Source: Candidatus Tanganyikabacteria bacterium (GTDB taxonomy: Bacteria; Cyanobacteriota; Sericytochromatia; S15B-MN24; VGJW01). From it: DNA of 64,000 bases. Of the stretch, positions 24,379 to 32,914 are shown piece by piece. The DNA lies in NCBI GenBank assembly GCA_016867265.1, contig VGJW01000016.1, forward strand, positions 1-64,000. The letters run 5' to 3'. Within the stretch, counting starts at the first letter, position 1; each line of letters opens with the position of its first letter. The notes under the pieces are model-generated. The model made no database searches. It saw only the letters and a program-made list of their open reading frames with translations, and was not told the DNA's origin. The translations under genes and the position numbers were made by a program.

Positions 24379-25143
24379 ATGATCCGGGGCATCTACACGG
24401 CCGCATCCGCGATGCTGGTCCAGATGGGTCTTCAGGACGTCGTCGGTAACAACCTGGCCAATGCGAACACCACGGCCTACAAGCGGGACGAAGTGTCCTT
24501 CAAGGCTCGGATCGACAAGACGATGTACCGCGTGGGCATGGGGCCCGGTGGTCCTGTCGACGGCAGGACGCTCATCGGCAAGCTCTCGACGGGCTCGCAG
24601 GTCGCCGAGATTCGCCCCAATATGGCCCAAGGCGAGATTCGCCCCACCGACAACCCGCTGGACCTGGCGCTGCGTGGCAAGGGTTTCTTCCTTGTCGAGG
24701 ACATGGATGGCCAACAGTATCTGACGCGCGTCGGCAGCTTCATGGTGGATCGGGATCGTCGTCTGGTGGACGGCACCGGCGCGCTGGTCGTGGGTGAGGC
24801 AGGTCCCATCACCATGCCTGCGCAGGCCACCGTCCTGATCAGTCAGGAGGGTGTGGTCACCGCGAGCAACAAGGTCGTGGGCCGTCTCGCCCTGCGTGAG
24901 GTGGCCCGGCCCGCCGAACAGCTCGAGAAGACCGGCGTAGGTCGGTTTCGTCTGAAGGCGGGCGAGATGATTGCCAGCAAGTCCGAGGTGCACCAGGGCT
25001 ACCTCGAGGCTTCCGATGTCTCGCCGACGCACGAGATGGTCAAGATGGTGACGGCGATGCGTACTTACGAGAGCTCGTCAAAGGCGATGCAGACGCACGA
25101 CGAGCTCCTTGGCAAGGCTGTCAACGAGTTGGGCAGGGTCTAG
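24379..25143 (+). CDS. flgF: Flagellar proximal rod protein FlgF
   Basis: 254 residues. N-terminal rod motif IYTAASAMLVQMGLQDVVGNNLANANTTAYKRDE (given as residues 5-38) and C-terminal motif YLEASDVSPTHEMVKMVTAMRTYESSSKAMQTHDE mark the rod/hook family. The internal DNPLDLALRGKGFFLVED is shared with FlgF and FlgG. It is called FlgF by its position directly before a clear flgG and its slightly shorter length. Strong Shine-Dalgarno AGGGAGGT. First gene after a sigma-28 promoter. It forms part of the rod through the periplasm and is exported by the flagellar type III system. Confidence 0.9.
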   Translation: MIRGIYTAASAMLVQMGLQDVVGNNLANANTTAYKRDEVSFKARIDKTMYRVGMGPGGPVDGRTLIGKLSTGSQVAEIRPNMAQGEIRPTDNPLDLALRGKGFFLVEDMDGQQYLTRVGSFMVDRDRRLVDGTGALVVGEAGPITMPAQATVLISQEGVVTASNKVVGRLALREVARPAEQLEKTGVGRFRLKAGEMIASKSEVHQGYLEASDVSPTHEMVKMVTAMRTYESSSKAMQTHDELLGKAVNELGRV

Positions 25144-25172
25144 GGACCCGAAGGTCAAGGAGAACCACCACC

Positions 25173-25955
25173 ATGATGGGAGCACTCTACAGCGCGGCCT
25201 CCGGGATGAAGGCCCAGCAGCTGAACATCGACGTCATCTCCAACAACCTGGCGAACGTCAATACCGGTGGCTTCAAGAAGTCGCGGGCCGAGTTCCAGGA
25301 CCTGCTCTACCGGACCATCGCCGAGGCCGGCGTCCCCGTCAGCGGAGGTTCCAACACCCCGGTCGGCACCCAGGTGGGTACGGGTACCCGTTCCATCGCC
25401 ATCTCCAAGATCTTCAGCCAGGGCGACTTCAACCAGACGGACAATCCGCTGGACCTCACGATCGAGAACGACGGCTTCTTCATCGTGCAGATGCCGGACG
25501 GCACGCAGTCCTACACCCGTGATGGCGCCCTCAAGATCGACCGCACCGGCCAGATCGTGACGGCCGAGGGCTATCCCCTCGTCCCCAACATCACCATTCC
25601 CCCCGGCGTAGTTCGCCCCAATGTCAGTCCCGAGGGCATCATCACCGCGACCGTCGCCGGCGTGAACACGACGCTGGGTCAACTGCAGCTGGTGCGCTTC
25701 CTGAACCCCTCGGGCCTGAGCGCCGTGGGCCACAACCTGTTCAAGATCACGAACGCCTCCGGCGACCCGATCCAGGGCTTGCCCGGCATCGACGGGATGG
25801 GCAGCGTGATGCAGGGCTACCTCGAGGGCTCCAATGTCCGTGTCGTCGATGAGATGGTCAACCTGATCGTCGCCCAGCGCGCTTACGAGGCCAACTCCAA
25901 GTCGATCCAGACCTCGGACGACATGCTGAGCCAGGCCAATACGCTGAAGCGGTAA
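25173..25955 (+). CDS. flgG: Flagellar distal rod protein FlgG
   Basis: 260 residues, the usual length for FlgG. N-terminus MGALYSAASGMKAQQLNIDV...NNLANVNTGGFKKSRAEFQD, and C-terminus GYLEGSNVRVVDEMVNLIVAQRAYEANSKSIQTSD, are very close to the family consensus. The core has QTDNPLDLTIENDGFFIVQ. It forms the distal rod between rod and hook. AAGGAG lies upstream of the ATG, and the gene is 29 bp after flgF in the same run. Confidence 0.96.
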   Translation: MMGALYSAASGMKAQQLNIDVISNNLANVNTGGFKKSRAEFQDLLYRTIAEAGVPVSGGSNTPVGTQVGTGTRSIAISKIFSQGDFNQTDNPLDLTIENDGFFIVQMPDGTQSYTRDGALKIDRTGQIVTAEGYPLVPNITIPPGVVRPNVSPEGIITATVAGVNTTLGQLQLVRFLNPSGLSAVGHNLFKITNASGDPIQGLPGIDGMGSVMQGYLEGSNVRVVDEMVNLIVAQRAYEANSKSIQTSDDMLSQANTLKR

Positions 25956-25968
25956 GGGCTGAGTCGCG

Positions 25969-26316
25969 ATGAACCTGTCGATCGGGCCCGGTACCGGCCG
26001 CACCTCCCCCGTCCCCGTCCTGGGGCCGGGGGCAGGTGCCGCCCCGGCGGGCAATCGCGCAGGCGCGAAGGACGAGCGCGGTCGGCTCGTGACGGCCGCC
26101 AAGGAGTTCGAGGCCATCCTCGTCCAGCACATGCTCGAGACGATGCGCAAGGCCAAGTTGGCGGAAGACCCGCTCGCCAAGGGCAACGCAGCCTCCATCA
26201 TCCACTCGATGCAGGATGAGGCGATGGCGCGCTCGATCGCCAGTGGCAAGGGCCTGGGACTGGCGGACGCCATCGTCCGCGACCTGGACCTGCGGATGGC
26301 CAAGGCGCATCACTAA
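25969..26316 (+). CDS. flgJ: FlgJ rod-binding domain protein (no hydrolase domain)
   Basis: 115 residues. The Rod-binding domain (about 40-110) is clear: AAKEFEAILVQHMLETMRKAKL, then SIIHSMQDEAMARSIASGKGLGLADAIVRDL. Enteric FlgJ is about 310 residues with a C-terminal peptidoglycan hydrolase; that part is absent here, as in many other phyla. The separate transglycosylase gene at 23772 may provide it. It probably caps or guides rod assembly. 13 bp after flgG. The TAA stop is the start of the flgM sigma-28 promoter. Confidence 0.88.
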   Translation: MNLSIGPGTGRTSPVPVLGPGAGAAPAGNRAGAKDERGRLVTAAKEFEAILVQHMLETMRKAKLAEDPLAKGNAASIIHSMQDEAMARSIASGKGLGLADAIVRDLDLRMAKAHH

Positions 26317-26341
26317 AGTTCTCCGGGGTTCCTGTCGATGA
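26314..26341 (+). promoter_or_regulatory. Sigma-28 (FliA/SigD) promoter before flgM
   Basis: TAAAGTTC (26314-26321) and GTCGATGA (26334-26341) with 16 bp between TAAA and GTC, the same spacing as the flgF promoter. The -35 matches the consensus TAAAGTTT at 7 of 8 bases and the -10 GCCGATAA at 6 of 8. A start near 26348 makes the ATG at 26352 nearly leaderless and supports the ATG at 26382. Confidence 0.75.
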
Positions 26342-26381
26342 TAGGCGTGGGATGGAGTTCCATCCTGAAGAGGAACGGAAG

Positions 26382-26693
26382 ATGAGGATCGACCCACGGC
26401 TGCTTTCGCAGCATAACGATGTGGCGGCGACCCAGCGCAAGCGGGAAGCCGACGCCCTGAAGCCTTCGGCACCGGTCTCCGGTCCGGCGGCTCAGGTCTC
26501 GCTGTCCGGTCCCGGTGAGGCGCTCCAGCGCTTCGGTGCGGTTCTCGGCAAGTCCGAGGTCAACCGGGCAGAATTGGTGGCGCGTCTCAAGGCGGAGGTC
26601 GACGCTGGCGCCTACCAGCCGAGCGGGGAATCCATCGCCAAGGCGATCCTCGATCGTGACGCCGACGCCGTCGACGTCGACGCCCTCCGCTAG
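26382..26693 (+). CDS. flgM: Anti-sigma-28 factor FlgM
   Basis: 103 residues from the ATG at 26382, which has GAGGAA 7 nt upstream. An in-frame ATG at 26352 lies within a few bases of the predicted transcript start. The C-terminal half carries the FlgM sigma-binding pattern NRAELVARLKAEVDAGAYQP then ESIAKAILD (about 62-95). FlgM holds sigma-28 inactive until exported through the finished hook-basal body. It sits behind a sigma-28 promoter, giving the classic feedback. flgN follows 10 bp later. Confidence 0.88.
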   Translation: MRIDPRLLSQHNDVAATQRKREADALKPSAPVSGPAAQVSLSGPGEALQRFGAVLGKSEVNRAELVARLKAEVDAGAYQPSGESIAKAILDRDADAVDVDALR

Positions 26694-26703
26694 GGGTCGG
26701 CAC

Positions 26704-27210
26704 ATGGAAGCCCTCGAGGTCTTTGTTTCCTGCCTGGAGCGGGAAGTCAAGGCCTACGAGGGCTTCTTGGCGCGCCTGCCCCTGAAGCTTGCCCTGATGC
26801 GCAAGAACCAGGTTGGCTCGCTCGCGGCGTTGGTCGCCCGCGAGGAGGAAGATCGTCGCGCCTTACAGGCCATCGAGGGTGAGCGCCGTTTGGCCGCGCG
26901 GCCCCTTCTGGTGCGGATGGGCCTACCGGAGAGCGCGTCCTTGCGTGAGGTGGCCGGCGTGCTGGGCGGCGAGGACGGCAGTCGCATCCTCGATTTGCGC
27001 GGTCGGTTGGCCGATGTGCTCGGACGGCTGCGCGCCGGTCAGGAGACGGCCGCCCTGCTGGCACAGGCGAACCTCGACTACGTCGGATTCTCGCTGGGCC
27101 TTTTCAGTCGCGCCCTCAACCCCGAGGTGCAACTGGCCGACATGACTTATGGGGGATTGCCCGGCGGCGTCGGGCGCGCAGCCTCCAGCCTGCTGGACCG
27201 TACGGCCTGA
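26704..27210 (+). CDS. flgN: Flagellar hook-associated chaperone FlgN
   Basis: 168 residues, all helical, no signal peptide. The FlgN-family outline is seen: a long N-terminal helix ending in LVAREEEDRRALQAIEGER, a second helix, then the ending YGG with a Gly/Ala tail. Assignment rests on weak sequence similarity plus the fixed gene order flgM-flgN-flgK-flgL. It would escort FlgK and FlgL to the export gate. AGGGGT precedes the ATG at 26704. A longer frame upstream to 26515 overlaps flgM and is not real. Confidence 0.8.
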   Translation: MEALEVFVSCLEREVKAYEGFLARLPLKLALMRKNQVGSLAALVAREEEDRRALQAIEGERRLAARPLLVRMGLPESASLREVAGVLGGEDGSRILDLRGRLADVLGRLRAGQETAALLAQANLDYVGFSLGLFSRALNPEVQLADMTYGGLPGGVGRAASSLLDRTA

Positions 27211-27241
27211 GCAGGCGGGGGCCCCTGATGGGGAGGTCCGG

Positions 27242-28804
27242 ATGTCCGCAGGCGATCTGACGCGGCTCGGCATCAACGCGGCGACCAGGGGGCTGTTCGC
27301 GGCCCAGGCCGCCTTGACGACCGCCGGCCACGACATCACGAACGCCAACACCGAGGGCTTCAGTCGTCAGCGGGTCGAGCAGAGCTCGCTGCACCAGCAG
27401 TTCCCGCTGGCGACAAACTCGGATCGCGTCTTTTCGTCCATCGGCAACGGGGTCGAGGTTTCGCGCGTCACCCGCTTGCGTGAGGGTTTTCTCGACGATC
27501 GGTTCAGGGCCATCAACCTATCGTACTCGGAACAGGCGGCCGTCAACAATGCCGTCCGCGAGATTGAAGGCGTCTTCAACGAACCGTCGGATTCAGGCCT
27601 GAACGCGACCTTGGCGAGTTTCTTCGACGCTTGGCATGAGCTTTCGACGCACCCCACGGAGTCGTCGGCCCGCGCGGCTGTCCGCGAAGCCGGCAAGACC
27701 TTGGCACGGGCGCTTAACGAGACGGCAGCCGGCCTGTCGGCCGTGCGTCGGCATCTGGACTCCCAGGTGGCGGCCGCCACGGACGAAATCAATGCCCACG
27801 TCCGCGAGATCGCGGCAATGAATGCGCAGATCGTGGCCTCCCAGGGGTCGGGCATTTCACCCAATGACCTGCTGGATGCCCGGGATCTGGCGTTGGACCG
27901 CCTTTCCGGCCTGGTGCAGACCAACCTGTCGACGCATTCGGACGGGTCCATCTGGGTCTATTGCTACGGCAAAGGCCTCGTGACAGGGGTCCATGCCAAC
28001 GAGCTCAAGACCTTGCCCGGTACGGACATGGGCTTGTCCAACATCGCCTACAAGGGAGAGTTGCTGAGTCCCGAGGTCTTGGGGGGGCGCCTGAAGGGCC
28101 TGCTCGAGGTCCGCGACCAGATCATCGGGCGGTCCATGGTGCCTGACGGCTTCTATCTCCCCAATACGCCCAATGGCCTCGCCTACCAGTTGGATCAGGT
28201 CGCGTCCCAGTTGGCCGAGGCCGTCAACGAGGTGCATCGGGCCGGGACCAACCTCGCCGGGACCAGCGGTCTCGATTTCTTCATGGTGGATGCCGCCCGC
28301 GTCACCGAGGGTGCGAGCCTGAGCCGCGCATCCATCACGGCCCATTCGATTGCCGTCAACGACGTGTTGGTCGAGGCCGGACTGCCCGGGCTCGACCTGA
28401 TTGCCGCCGGAGGACCGGCGACGACGGACCCCGTGACGGGTCTGCCGGTCCTGCCCAAGCCGGCTGACAACCGCTCGGCGCTGTTGATTGCCCAGTTGCG
28501 CGACAGGCCCCTGATCCGGGCGACTTTTCCCTACGCCGGCGGTTCCCAGGAGTTCTCGGTCCAGGACTACTACCGAAACATCCTGACGACGCTGGGTGTC
28601 TCGGGCCAGGCTGCGAGTCGTCAGGAAGCCAACCAGAAGGCCCTGCGCGAGAATGTCGAGGCTCAGCGCCAGGCCGTGAGCGGCGTCAACCTCGACGAGG
28701 AGTTCGCCAACATGATCAAGCACCAGCACGCCTATGCGGCGTCGGCCAGGCTGATCACGGTCTTCGACGACATGATGAAGACCGTCGTCGAGCTGGTGCG
28801 GTAG
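27242..28804 (+). CDS. flgK: Hook-filament junction protein FlgK (HAP1)
   Basis: 520 residues from the ATG at 27242, preceded by GGGGAGGT. The N-terminus LGINAATRGLFAAQAALTTA...ITNANTEGFSRQRVEQ and the C-terminus SGVNLDEEFANMIKHQHAYAASARLITVFDDMMKTVVELV are diagnostic of FlgK. The variable middle is of average length. It joins hook to filament and is exported with FlgN. A frame that starts at 27149 overlaps flgN and lacks a ribosome site. Confidence 0.95.
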   Translation: MSAGDLTRLGINAATRGLFAAQAALTTAGHDITNANTEGFSRQRVEQSSLHQQFPLATNSDRVFSSIGNGVEVSRVTRLREGFLDDRFRAINLSYSEQAAVNNAVREIEGVFNEPSDSGLNATLASFFDAWHELSTHPTESSARAAVREAGKTLARALNETAAGLSAVRRHLDSQVAAATDEINAHVREIAAMNAQIVASQGSGISPNDLLDARDLALDRLSGLVQTNLSTHSDGSIWVYCYGKGLVTGVHANELKTLPGTDMGLSNIAYKGELLSPEVLGGRLKGLLEVRDQIIGRSMVPDGFYLPNTPNGLAYQLDQVASQLAEAVNEVHRAGTNLAGTSGLDFFMVDAARVTEGASLSRASITAHSIAVNDVLVEAGLPGLDLIAAGGPATTDPVTGLPVLPKPADNRSALLIAQLRDRPLIRATFPYAGGSQEFSVQDYYRNILTTLGVSGQAASRQEANQKALRENVEAQRQAVSGVNLDEEFANMIKHQHAYAASARLITVFDDMMKTVVELVR

Positions 28805-28813
28805 GAGAGAACC

Positions 28814-29722
28814 ATGCGCGTATCCCAGCGGGCCATCAATGATGTCACGGTCTCCAATCTGGGGGTCAGCCTGCAGAAGATGCTGCAGTTGCAGGAAAAG
28901 ATCTCGACGGGGCGGGCCATCAGCCGCCCCTCGGACCAGCCGATCGACTTCAACCGCTCGATGGGTATCCGGGCGGTCCTCGAGGGCAATGCCCAGCAGC
29001 AGCGCAACATCGAGTTCGCCAAGTCGTGGCTGAGTTCGACGGACTCGGCTATCCAGCAGGCCACTTCCATCCTGCATCGGGCTCGTGAACTCGCGGTGCG
29101 GGGTGCCAACGACTCGATGGACCCCCTGGCACGCCAGCAGATGGCTGCCGAGGTGCGCCAGCTGCGGGAGCAGATGCGGGTCGTGGGCAATACGGACTTG
29201 GGGGGACGTTACCTCTTCGCCGGTTCGGACCAGCTGGAGACGCCTTATCCGACCGGGGGTGCCGACCTCAACAATGTCGAGAAGCTCTCGTTCGAGGTCG
29301 GCATGAAGGTCACCATGACCTACAACGTCCCGGGTGAGCAGGCCTTCGGGAATACGGGGGTGGATACCGGGGGGAACCCGGTGGAGCCCACCAACGCTTT
29401 CCGACTGCTGGACTCCCTGAACACGGCCTTGATGGCGAACGATGGTCCGGGCATTGCGGCGACGCTCGGCGTCTTCGACACGCGTCTCGAGAAGTTTCTC
29501 GCGGCCCAGGCCGAAGTGGGCGCCAAGGTCAATCGACTGGACCTGCTGACGGACAGGTTGGAAGATCAAAGGGTCAACCTGCAAGGTCTCAAGAGCGAGG
29601 CGGAGGACGCCGACATCGCGACGCTCATCACGGACCTCAACCAGCAGGATGCGGTCTATCGCGCCTCGCTTGCGGCGACCCAGCGCGTGATCCAGCCGAC
29701 TTTGCTCGATTACCTGAGGTGA
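28814..29722 (+). CDS. flgL: Hook-filament junction protein FlgL (HAP3)
   Basis: 302 residues. Flagellin-like N-terminus MRVSQRAINDVTVSNLGVSL...LQEKISTGRAISRPSDQP and C-terminus LNQQDAVYRASLAATQRVIQPTLLDYL place it as FlgL (about 300 residues). It forms the second junction ring under the filament. It lies 9 bp after flgK, and its stop codon shares a base with the fliW start (TGATG). Confidence 0.94.
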   Translation: MRVSQRAINDVTVSNLGVSLQKMLQLQEKISTGRAISRPSDQPIDFNRSMGIRAVLEGNAQQQRNIEFAKSWLSSTDSAIQQATSILHRARELAVRGANDSMDPLARQQMAAEVRQLREQMRVVGNTDLGGRYLFAGSDQLETPYPTGGADLNNVEKLSFEVGMKVTMTYNVPGEQAFGNTGVDTGGNPVEPTNAFRLLDSLNTALMANDGPGIAATLGVFDTRLEKFLAAQAEVGAKVNRLDLLTDRLEDQRVNLQGLKSEAEDADIATLITDLNQQDAVYRASLAATQRVIQPTLLDYLR

Positions 29723-30192
29723 TGGCATTGGAGATTATTTCCCAACAGCTGGGCGCACTGGCCTATGGCGAGAAGGACTTGCTGGCCTTTCCCGACGGCA
29801 TCTTGGGTTTCGCGCAATGGCAGGATTACCTGCTGGTCGACCAGGATGACGTGGCGCCCTTGCGCTGGCTGCAGCCCGTTGGCGAACCGGCCGTGACCTT
29901 CACGGTGCTGGACCCTTACCTCTTCGTGCCGGATTACCGGATCTGCCTCGGGGACGAGGATCGGGCCGCTCTGGACCTCGTGGAGGGTGACGAGCCCGCG
30001 GTCCTGGTGCTGGTGACCATTCCCGAGGATCCTAGCCAGATGACGGCCAACCTGCTGGGGCCTCTGGTCATCAACCCCCGGACGAGCAAGGGCCGTCAGC
30101 TGGTCATGCACGACAGCGGCTATCCGATCCGGCATCCGCTCATCGCGGATGCCCCCCAGGCGGAGGCAACGCCTTCGTCTGCCGCGGTGTAG
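29722..30192 (+). CDS. fliW: Flagellar assembly factor FliW, CsrA antagonist
   Basis: 156 residues from the ATG at 29722, which overlaps the flgL stop by one base. FliW signatures are [32 protein letters not shown] (given as about residues 20-51), YLFVPDYRI, then [22 protein letters not shown]. FliW binds CsrA when flagellin is low and frees it otherwise, or binds flagellin directly. It is followed by csrA 4 bp later, so the two are made together. Confidence 0.95.
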   Translation: MALEIISQQLGALAYGEKDLLAFPDGILGFAQWQDYLLVDQDDVAPLRWLQPVGEPAVTFTVLDPYLFVPDYRICLGDEDRAALDLVEGDEPAVLVLVTIPEDPSQMTANLLGPLVINPRTSKGRQLVMHDSGYPIRHPLIADAPQAEATPSSAAV

Positions 30193-30196
30193 GCCC

Positions 30197-30571
30197 ATGC
30201 TGGTTCTTAGCCGCAAGCTCAACCAATCGATCGTGATCGGGGACCATATCGAGGTGGTCGTCCTCGAGATCAAGGGCGATGTCGTCAAGATTGGCGTCAA
30301 GGCCCCGCGTGATGTCTCGGTCTACCGGCAAGAGGTCTTCGTCGATATCCAGGCCGAGAACGCCCGGGCGGCCGGTGGCGACAGGGCGAAGGCTCAGGTT
30401 TCCAATGCTGGCGCCCTGCTCAAGCAGGCGCTCGGCAACAAGCCTTTCGGTGGTTCCCCGGGCGCCGGTTTCGCGCGACCCGCACCGGCCAAGGTCCAGC
30501 CAGAGGATGCGAATCCTAAGTCGTCGAAGGCCAAGAGTGAGTCCGAGGGCGATCTGGGGCGGGGTGGCTGA
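30197..30571 (+). CDS. csrA: Carbon storage/flagellin regulator CsrA, long C-terminal tail
   Basis: 124 residues from the ATG at 30197. The first 60 are canonical Csr[21 protein letters not shown], then [18 protein letters not shown]. Usual CsrA is 60-75 residues; here about 60 extra Ala/Gly/Pro/Lys-rich residues follow (for example [16 protein letters not shown]). CsrA dimers bind GGA in mRNA leaders to block translation, especially of flagellin. Candidate targets in this window are the many GGA-containing ribosome sites. An earlier frame start at 30149 would overlap fliW. Confidence 0.93.
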   Translation: MLVLSRKLNQSIVIGDHIEVVVLEIKGDVVKIGVKAPRDVSVYRQEVFVDIQAENARAAGGDRAKAQVSNAGALLKQALGNKPFGGSPGAGFARPAPAKVQPEDANPKSSKAKSESEGDLGRGG

Positions 30572-30682
30572 CGCAGGCTGCTGCGGTGCGCGACTGCGTG
30601 ACGCTCGGGCTGGATGTCGGCCCAAGTCTCCGGGGCTTCCGCTACCATGGACCTGTGCGTTGGGGTACGTAGCGGCAGGGAT

Positions 30683-32005
30683 ATGAAGATCAAGCAATTC
30701 CGGGCTCCGACGATGCAGGAGGCCATTGCCCGCATCAAGGTCGAGCTCGGCTCGGATGCGGTCATCCTGCATCAGAAGAATGTCCGGGTCGGTGGCTTCA
30801 TGGGCTTCGGGGCCCGACATGAGGTCGAGGTCCTGGCGGCCGTGGATGAGTCGACGCGGCCGACCCCTGAGCCCGCGCGGCCGGCGCCCGATGCTGGCCG
30901 CCCCCCTGCGGCCTCGCGCGTGCAAGTCGACATGGACAGCGTCCTGCCGTGGGAGGTGAAGGAAGAGCCCGAGATCCTGCCGCCGCCCCAGGTCCGGGAG
31001 CAGATCGTTCCGGCAGCGGCCGAACTGCCCGCTTCACCGACTTCAGCCGCAGCTTCCGCCCCCCTCGAGGCACCCTCCGCGCTCGTGGCCGAGATCAAGG
31101 ACGCGGTCCTGCGGGAAATCGGGGGCCAGATGCGCGAGAGCCTCTCCAGCGCAGTGGGTGAGGTGACGCAGCGTGTCGAGGATGTTGTCTCGCGCCTCGA
31201 GCTGATGGGCCAGGCAAAGTCGGCATGGAGCCCGGGCCAGCAGCGCTTCCACGACAGGCTCGTGAAGCAGGACGTCGAGCCGGCCATGGTTCGCCAGATC
31301 CTCGCGCGCCTGCATGCGCTGGGTGCCACGCATGAACCTGCCCTCTCCGAGCGGTTTCCCGAGGTCTTGGGCGAGATGGTGCGATTCGGGGGCCCTATCC
31401 TGCCGCCGTCTGCCGAGCGGCAGGGGCCGCGCCTCGTGGCCCTCGTGGGCCCGACGGGCGTCGGCAAGACCACGACCATCGCCAAGCTCGCGGCAACCTG
31501 GATCCTGCATCACAAGGCCAGCGTCGGCCTGATCACCTTCGATACGTACCGGGTTGCCGCCGTGGATCAGCTCAAGGTCTACGGGGACATCATCGGCGTC
31601 CCGGTTGAGGTGGTCCTCACGCCGGGCGGCCTGCGGGAGGCCTTGAAACGCCTCGAGTCGCGGGACCTGATCCTGATCGACACGCCGGGCCGCAGCCCCT
31701 CCCACAAGCTGCACCTGAGTGAACTGCGCAGTTTCCTCGAGGTGGCGCCCGATCGCGAGGTGCACCTGGTGCTTTCGGCGCCGACGACACGGGTCAACCT
31801 GATGCAGGCGGTGGAGAGCTTCCGCCATGTCGGGGTGGACCGATTGCTCTTCACGAAGACAGACGAGGCCGTGACGATGGGCGCGGTGGCGTCCGTGGCC
31901 AGCAGCGTCGGCCTGCCGTTGTCCTATGTCACCGTGGGGCAGTCGGTCCCGGACGACTTGGTGGTCGCGGACAGGGACCTGATGCTCAAGGGCTTGGTCG
32001 GTTGA
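30683..32005 (+). CDS. flhF: Flagellar GTPase FlhF
   Basis: 440 residues from the ATG at 30683, with AGGGAT just upstream. N-terminal B domain MKIKQFRAPTMQEAIARIKVELGSDAVIL, a low-complexity middle (about 60-140), then an SRP-type GTPase NG domain with G1 GPTGVGKTTTIAKLAA (about 255-270), TFDTYRVAAVDQLKVYG, G3-like LIDTPGRSP and TKTDEA. FlhF sets flagellar placement and number. Overlaps flhG by one base (TGATG). The 111 bp before it hold a possible -10 (TACCAT at about 30642), which is weak. Confidence 0.94.
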   Translation: MKIKQFRAPTMQEAIARIKVELGSDAVILHQKNVRVGGFMGFGARHEVEVLAAVDESTRPTPEPARPAPDAGRPPAASRVQVDMDSVLPWEVKEEPEILPPPQVREQIVPAAAELPASPTSAAASAPLEAPSALVAEIKDAVLREIGGQMRESLSSAVGEVTQRVEDVVSRLELMGQAKSAWSPGQQRFHDRLVKQDVEPAMVRQILARLHALGATHEPALSERFPEVLGEMVRFGGPILPPSAERQGPRLVALVGPTGVGKTTTIAKLAATWILHHKASVGLITFDTYRVAAVDQLKVYGDIIGVPVEVVLTPGGLREALKRLESRDLILIDTPGRSPSHKLHLSELRSFLEVAPDREVHLVLSAPTTRVNLMQAVESFRHVGVDRLLFTKTDEAVTMGAVASVASSVGLPLSYVTVGQSVPDDLVVADRDLMLKGLVG

Positions 32006-32880
32006 TGGAAGACCAGGCATCCCGACTGCGCGAGTTGCTGCGCGATGGCCAGCCGGCCGCAACCGTGGCCCAGGCCCGCATCATCGTCGTCACCTCCGGC
32101 AAGGGTGGCGTGGGCAAGACCAACGTGGCCGTGAACCTCGCCTTGGCCATGGGCCAGCTTGGCCAGCGGGTCATCCTGTTCGATGCCGACATGGGCATGG
32201 CCAACGTGGACGTCGTGCTCAACATGTCGCCCCCCCACACCCTGACGGACGTCCTCGCCGGCCGGCGCAGCCTGCGTGAGGTGCTGGTGCCGATCGAACC
32301 GGGCGTGCACCTGGTGCCCGGCGGCTCCGGGGTCGCCCAATTGGCGGCACTCGAGTCGGCCCGGCTCGAAGCCACTGTCCAGCGCCTGTCCGAGCTCGAG
32401 CGGCTCTCCGACGTCATGATTGTCGACACCGGTGCCGGCATCTCGCCCAATGTCCTGGGCTTCGTGCTGTCCGCCCCCGAGGTCATCGTGGTGACGACGC
32501 CCGAGCCGACATCAATCGTCGATGCCTACGGCATCATCAAGGCCATCGATCAGCGTAACCAGCACGCGCGTGTCTGGCTGCTCGTCAACATGTGTGCCTC
32601 CGAAAGCGAGGCGCGGTCCGTCTACGATCGCCTGGTGGCGATCATCGCGCGCTTTCTGGGGGTCAAGGTCCGGCTGCTGGGCTGGATCGAGCGGGACAGC
32701 CAGGTCGGGCGGGCCGTGTTGCAGCAGAAGCCCTTCGTCAGGGCTTTCCCGGGAGGCCTTGCAGCACGCCGGATTGTGACCGTGGCCGAGAAGTTGCTGG
32801 GCTTTGGCGGAGCCCATCCCGGGGCGGAGCGCCAAGGATTCTTTGCCCGCTGGGGCCAGTGGTTCGCGCCGCGGAGTTGA
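32005..32880 (+). CDS. flhG: Flagellar number regulator FlhG (MinD-like ATPase)
   Basis: 291 residues from the ATG at 32005. Deviant Walker A TSGKGGVGKTNVAVNLALAM (about 31-50), switch FDADMGMANVDVVLN, and DTGAGISPNVLGFVLSAPEVIVVTTPEPTSIVDAYG (given as about 141-176) are typical of FlhG/FleN/YlxH. It limits flagellar number by acting on FlhF. Final gene of the flagellar run, convergent with the RodZ-like gene 34 bp away. A CCCACCC...GGGGGGG inverted repeat at about 32885-32905 may act as a terminator but has no T-tract. Confidence 0.94.
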   Translation: MEDQASRLRELLRDGQPAATVAQARIIVVTSGKGGVGKTNVAVNLALAMGQLGQRVILFDADMGMANVDVVLNMSPPHTLTDVLAGRRSLREVLVPIEPGVHLVPGGSGVAQLAALESARLEATVQRLSELERLSDVMIVDTGAGISPNVLGFVLSAPEVIVVTTPEPTSIVDAYGIIKAIDQRNQHARVWLLVNMCASESEARSVYDRLVAIIARFLGVKVRLLGWIERDSQVGRAVLQQKPFVRAFPGGLAARRIVTVAEKLLGFGGAHPGAERQGFFARWGQWFAPRS

Positions 32881-32914
32881 GTCAGCCCACCCGATTGGGG
32901 GGGCGGGTACAGCG

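Noticed and set aside
32885-32905. CCCACCC/GGGGGGG inverted repeat as terminator of flhG
   Set aside because: The stem has a mismatch and no U-tract follows on either strand; mentioned only in the flhG entry.
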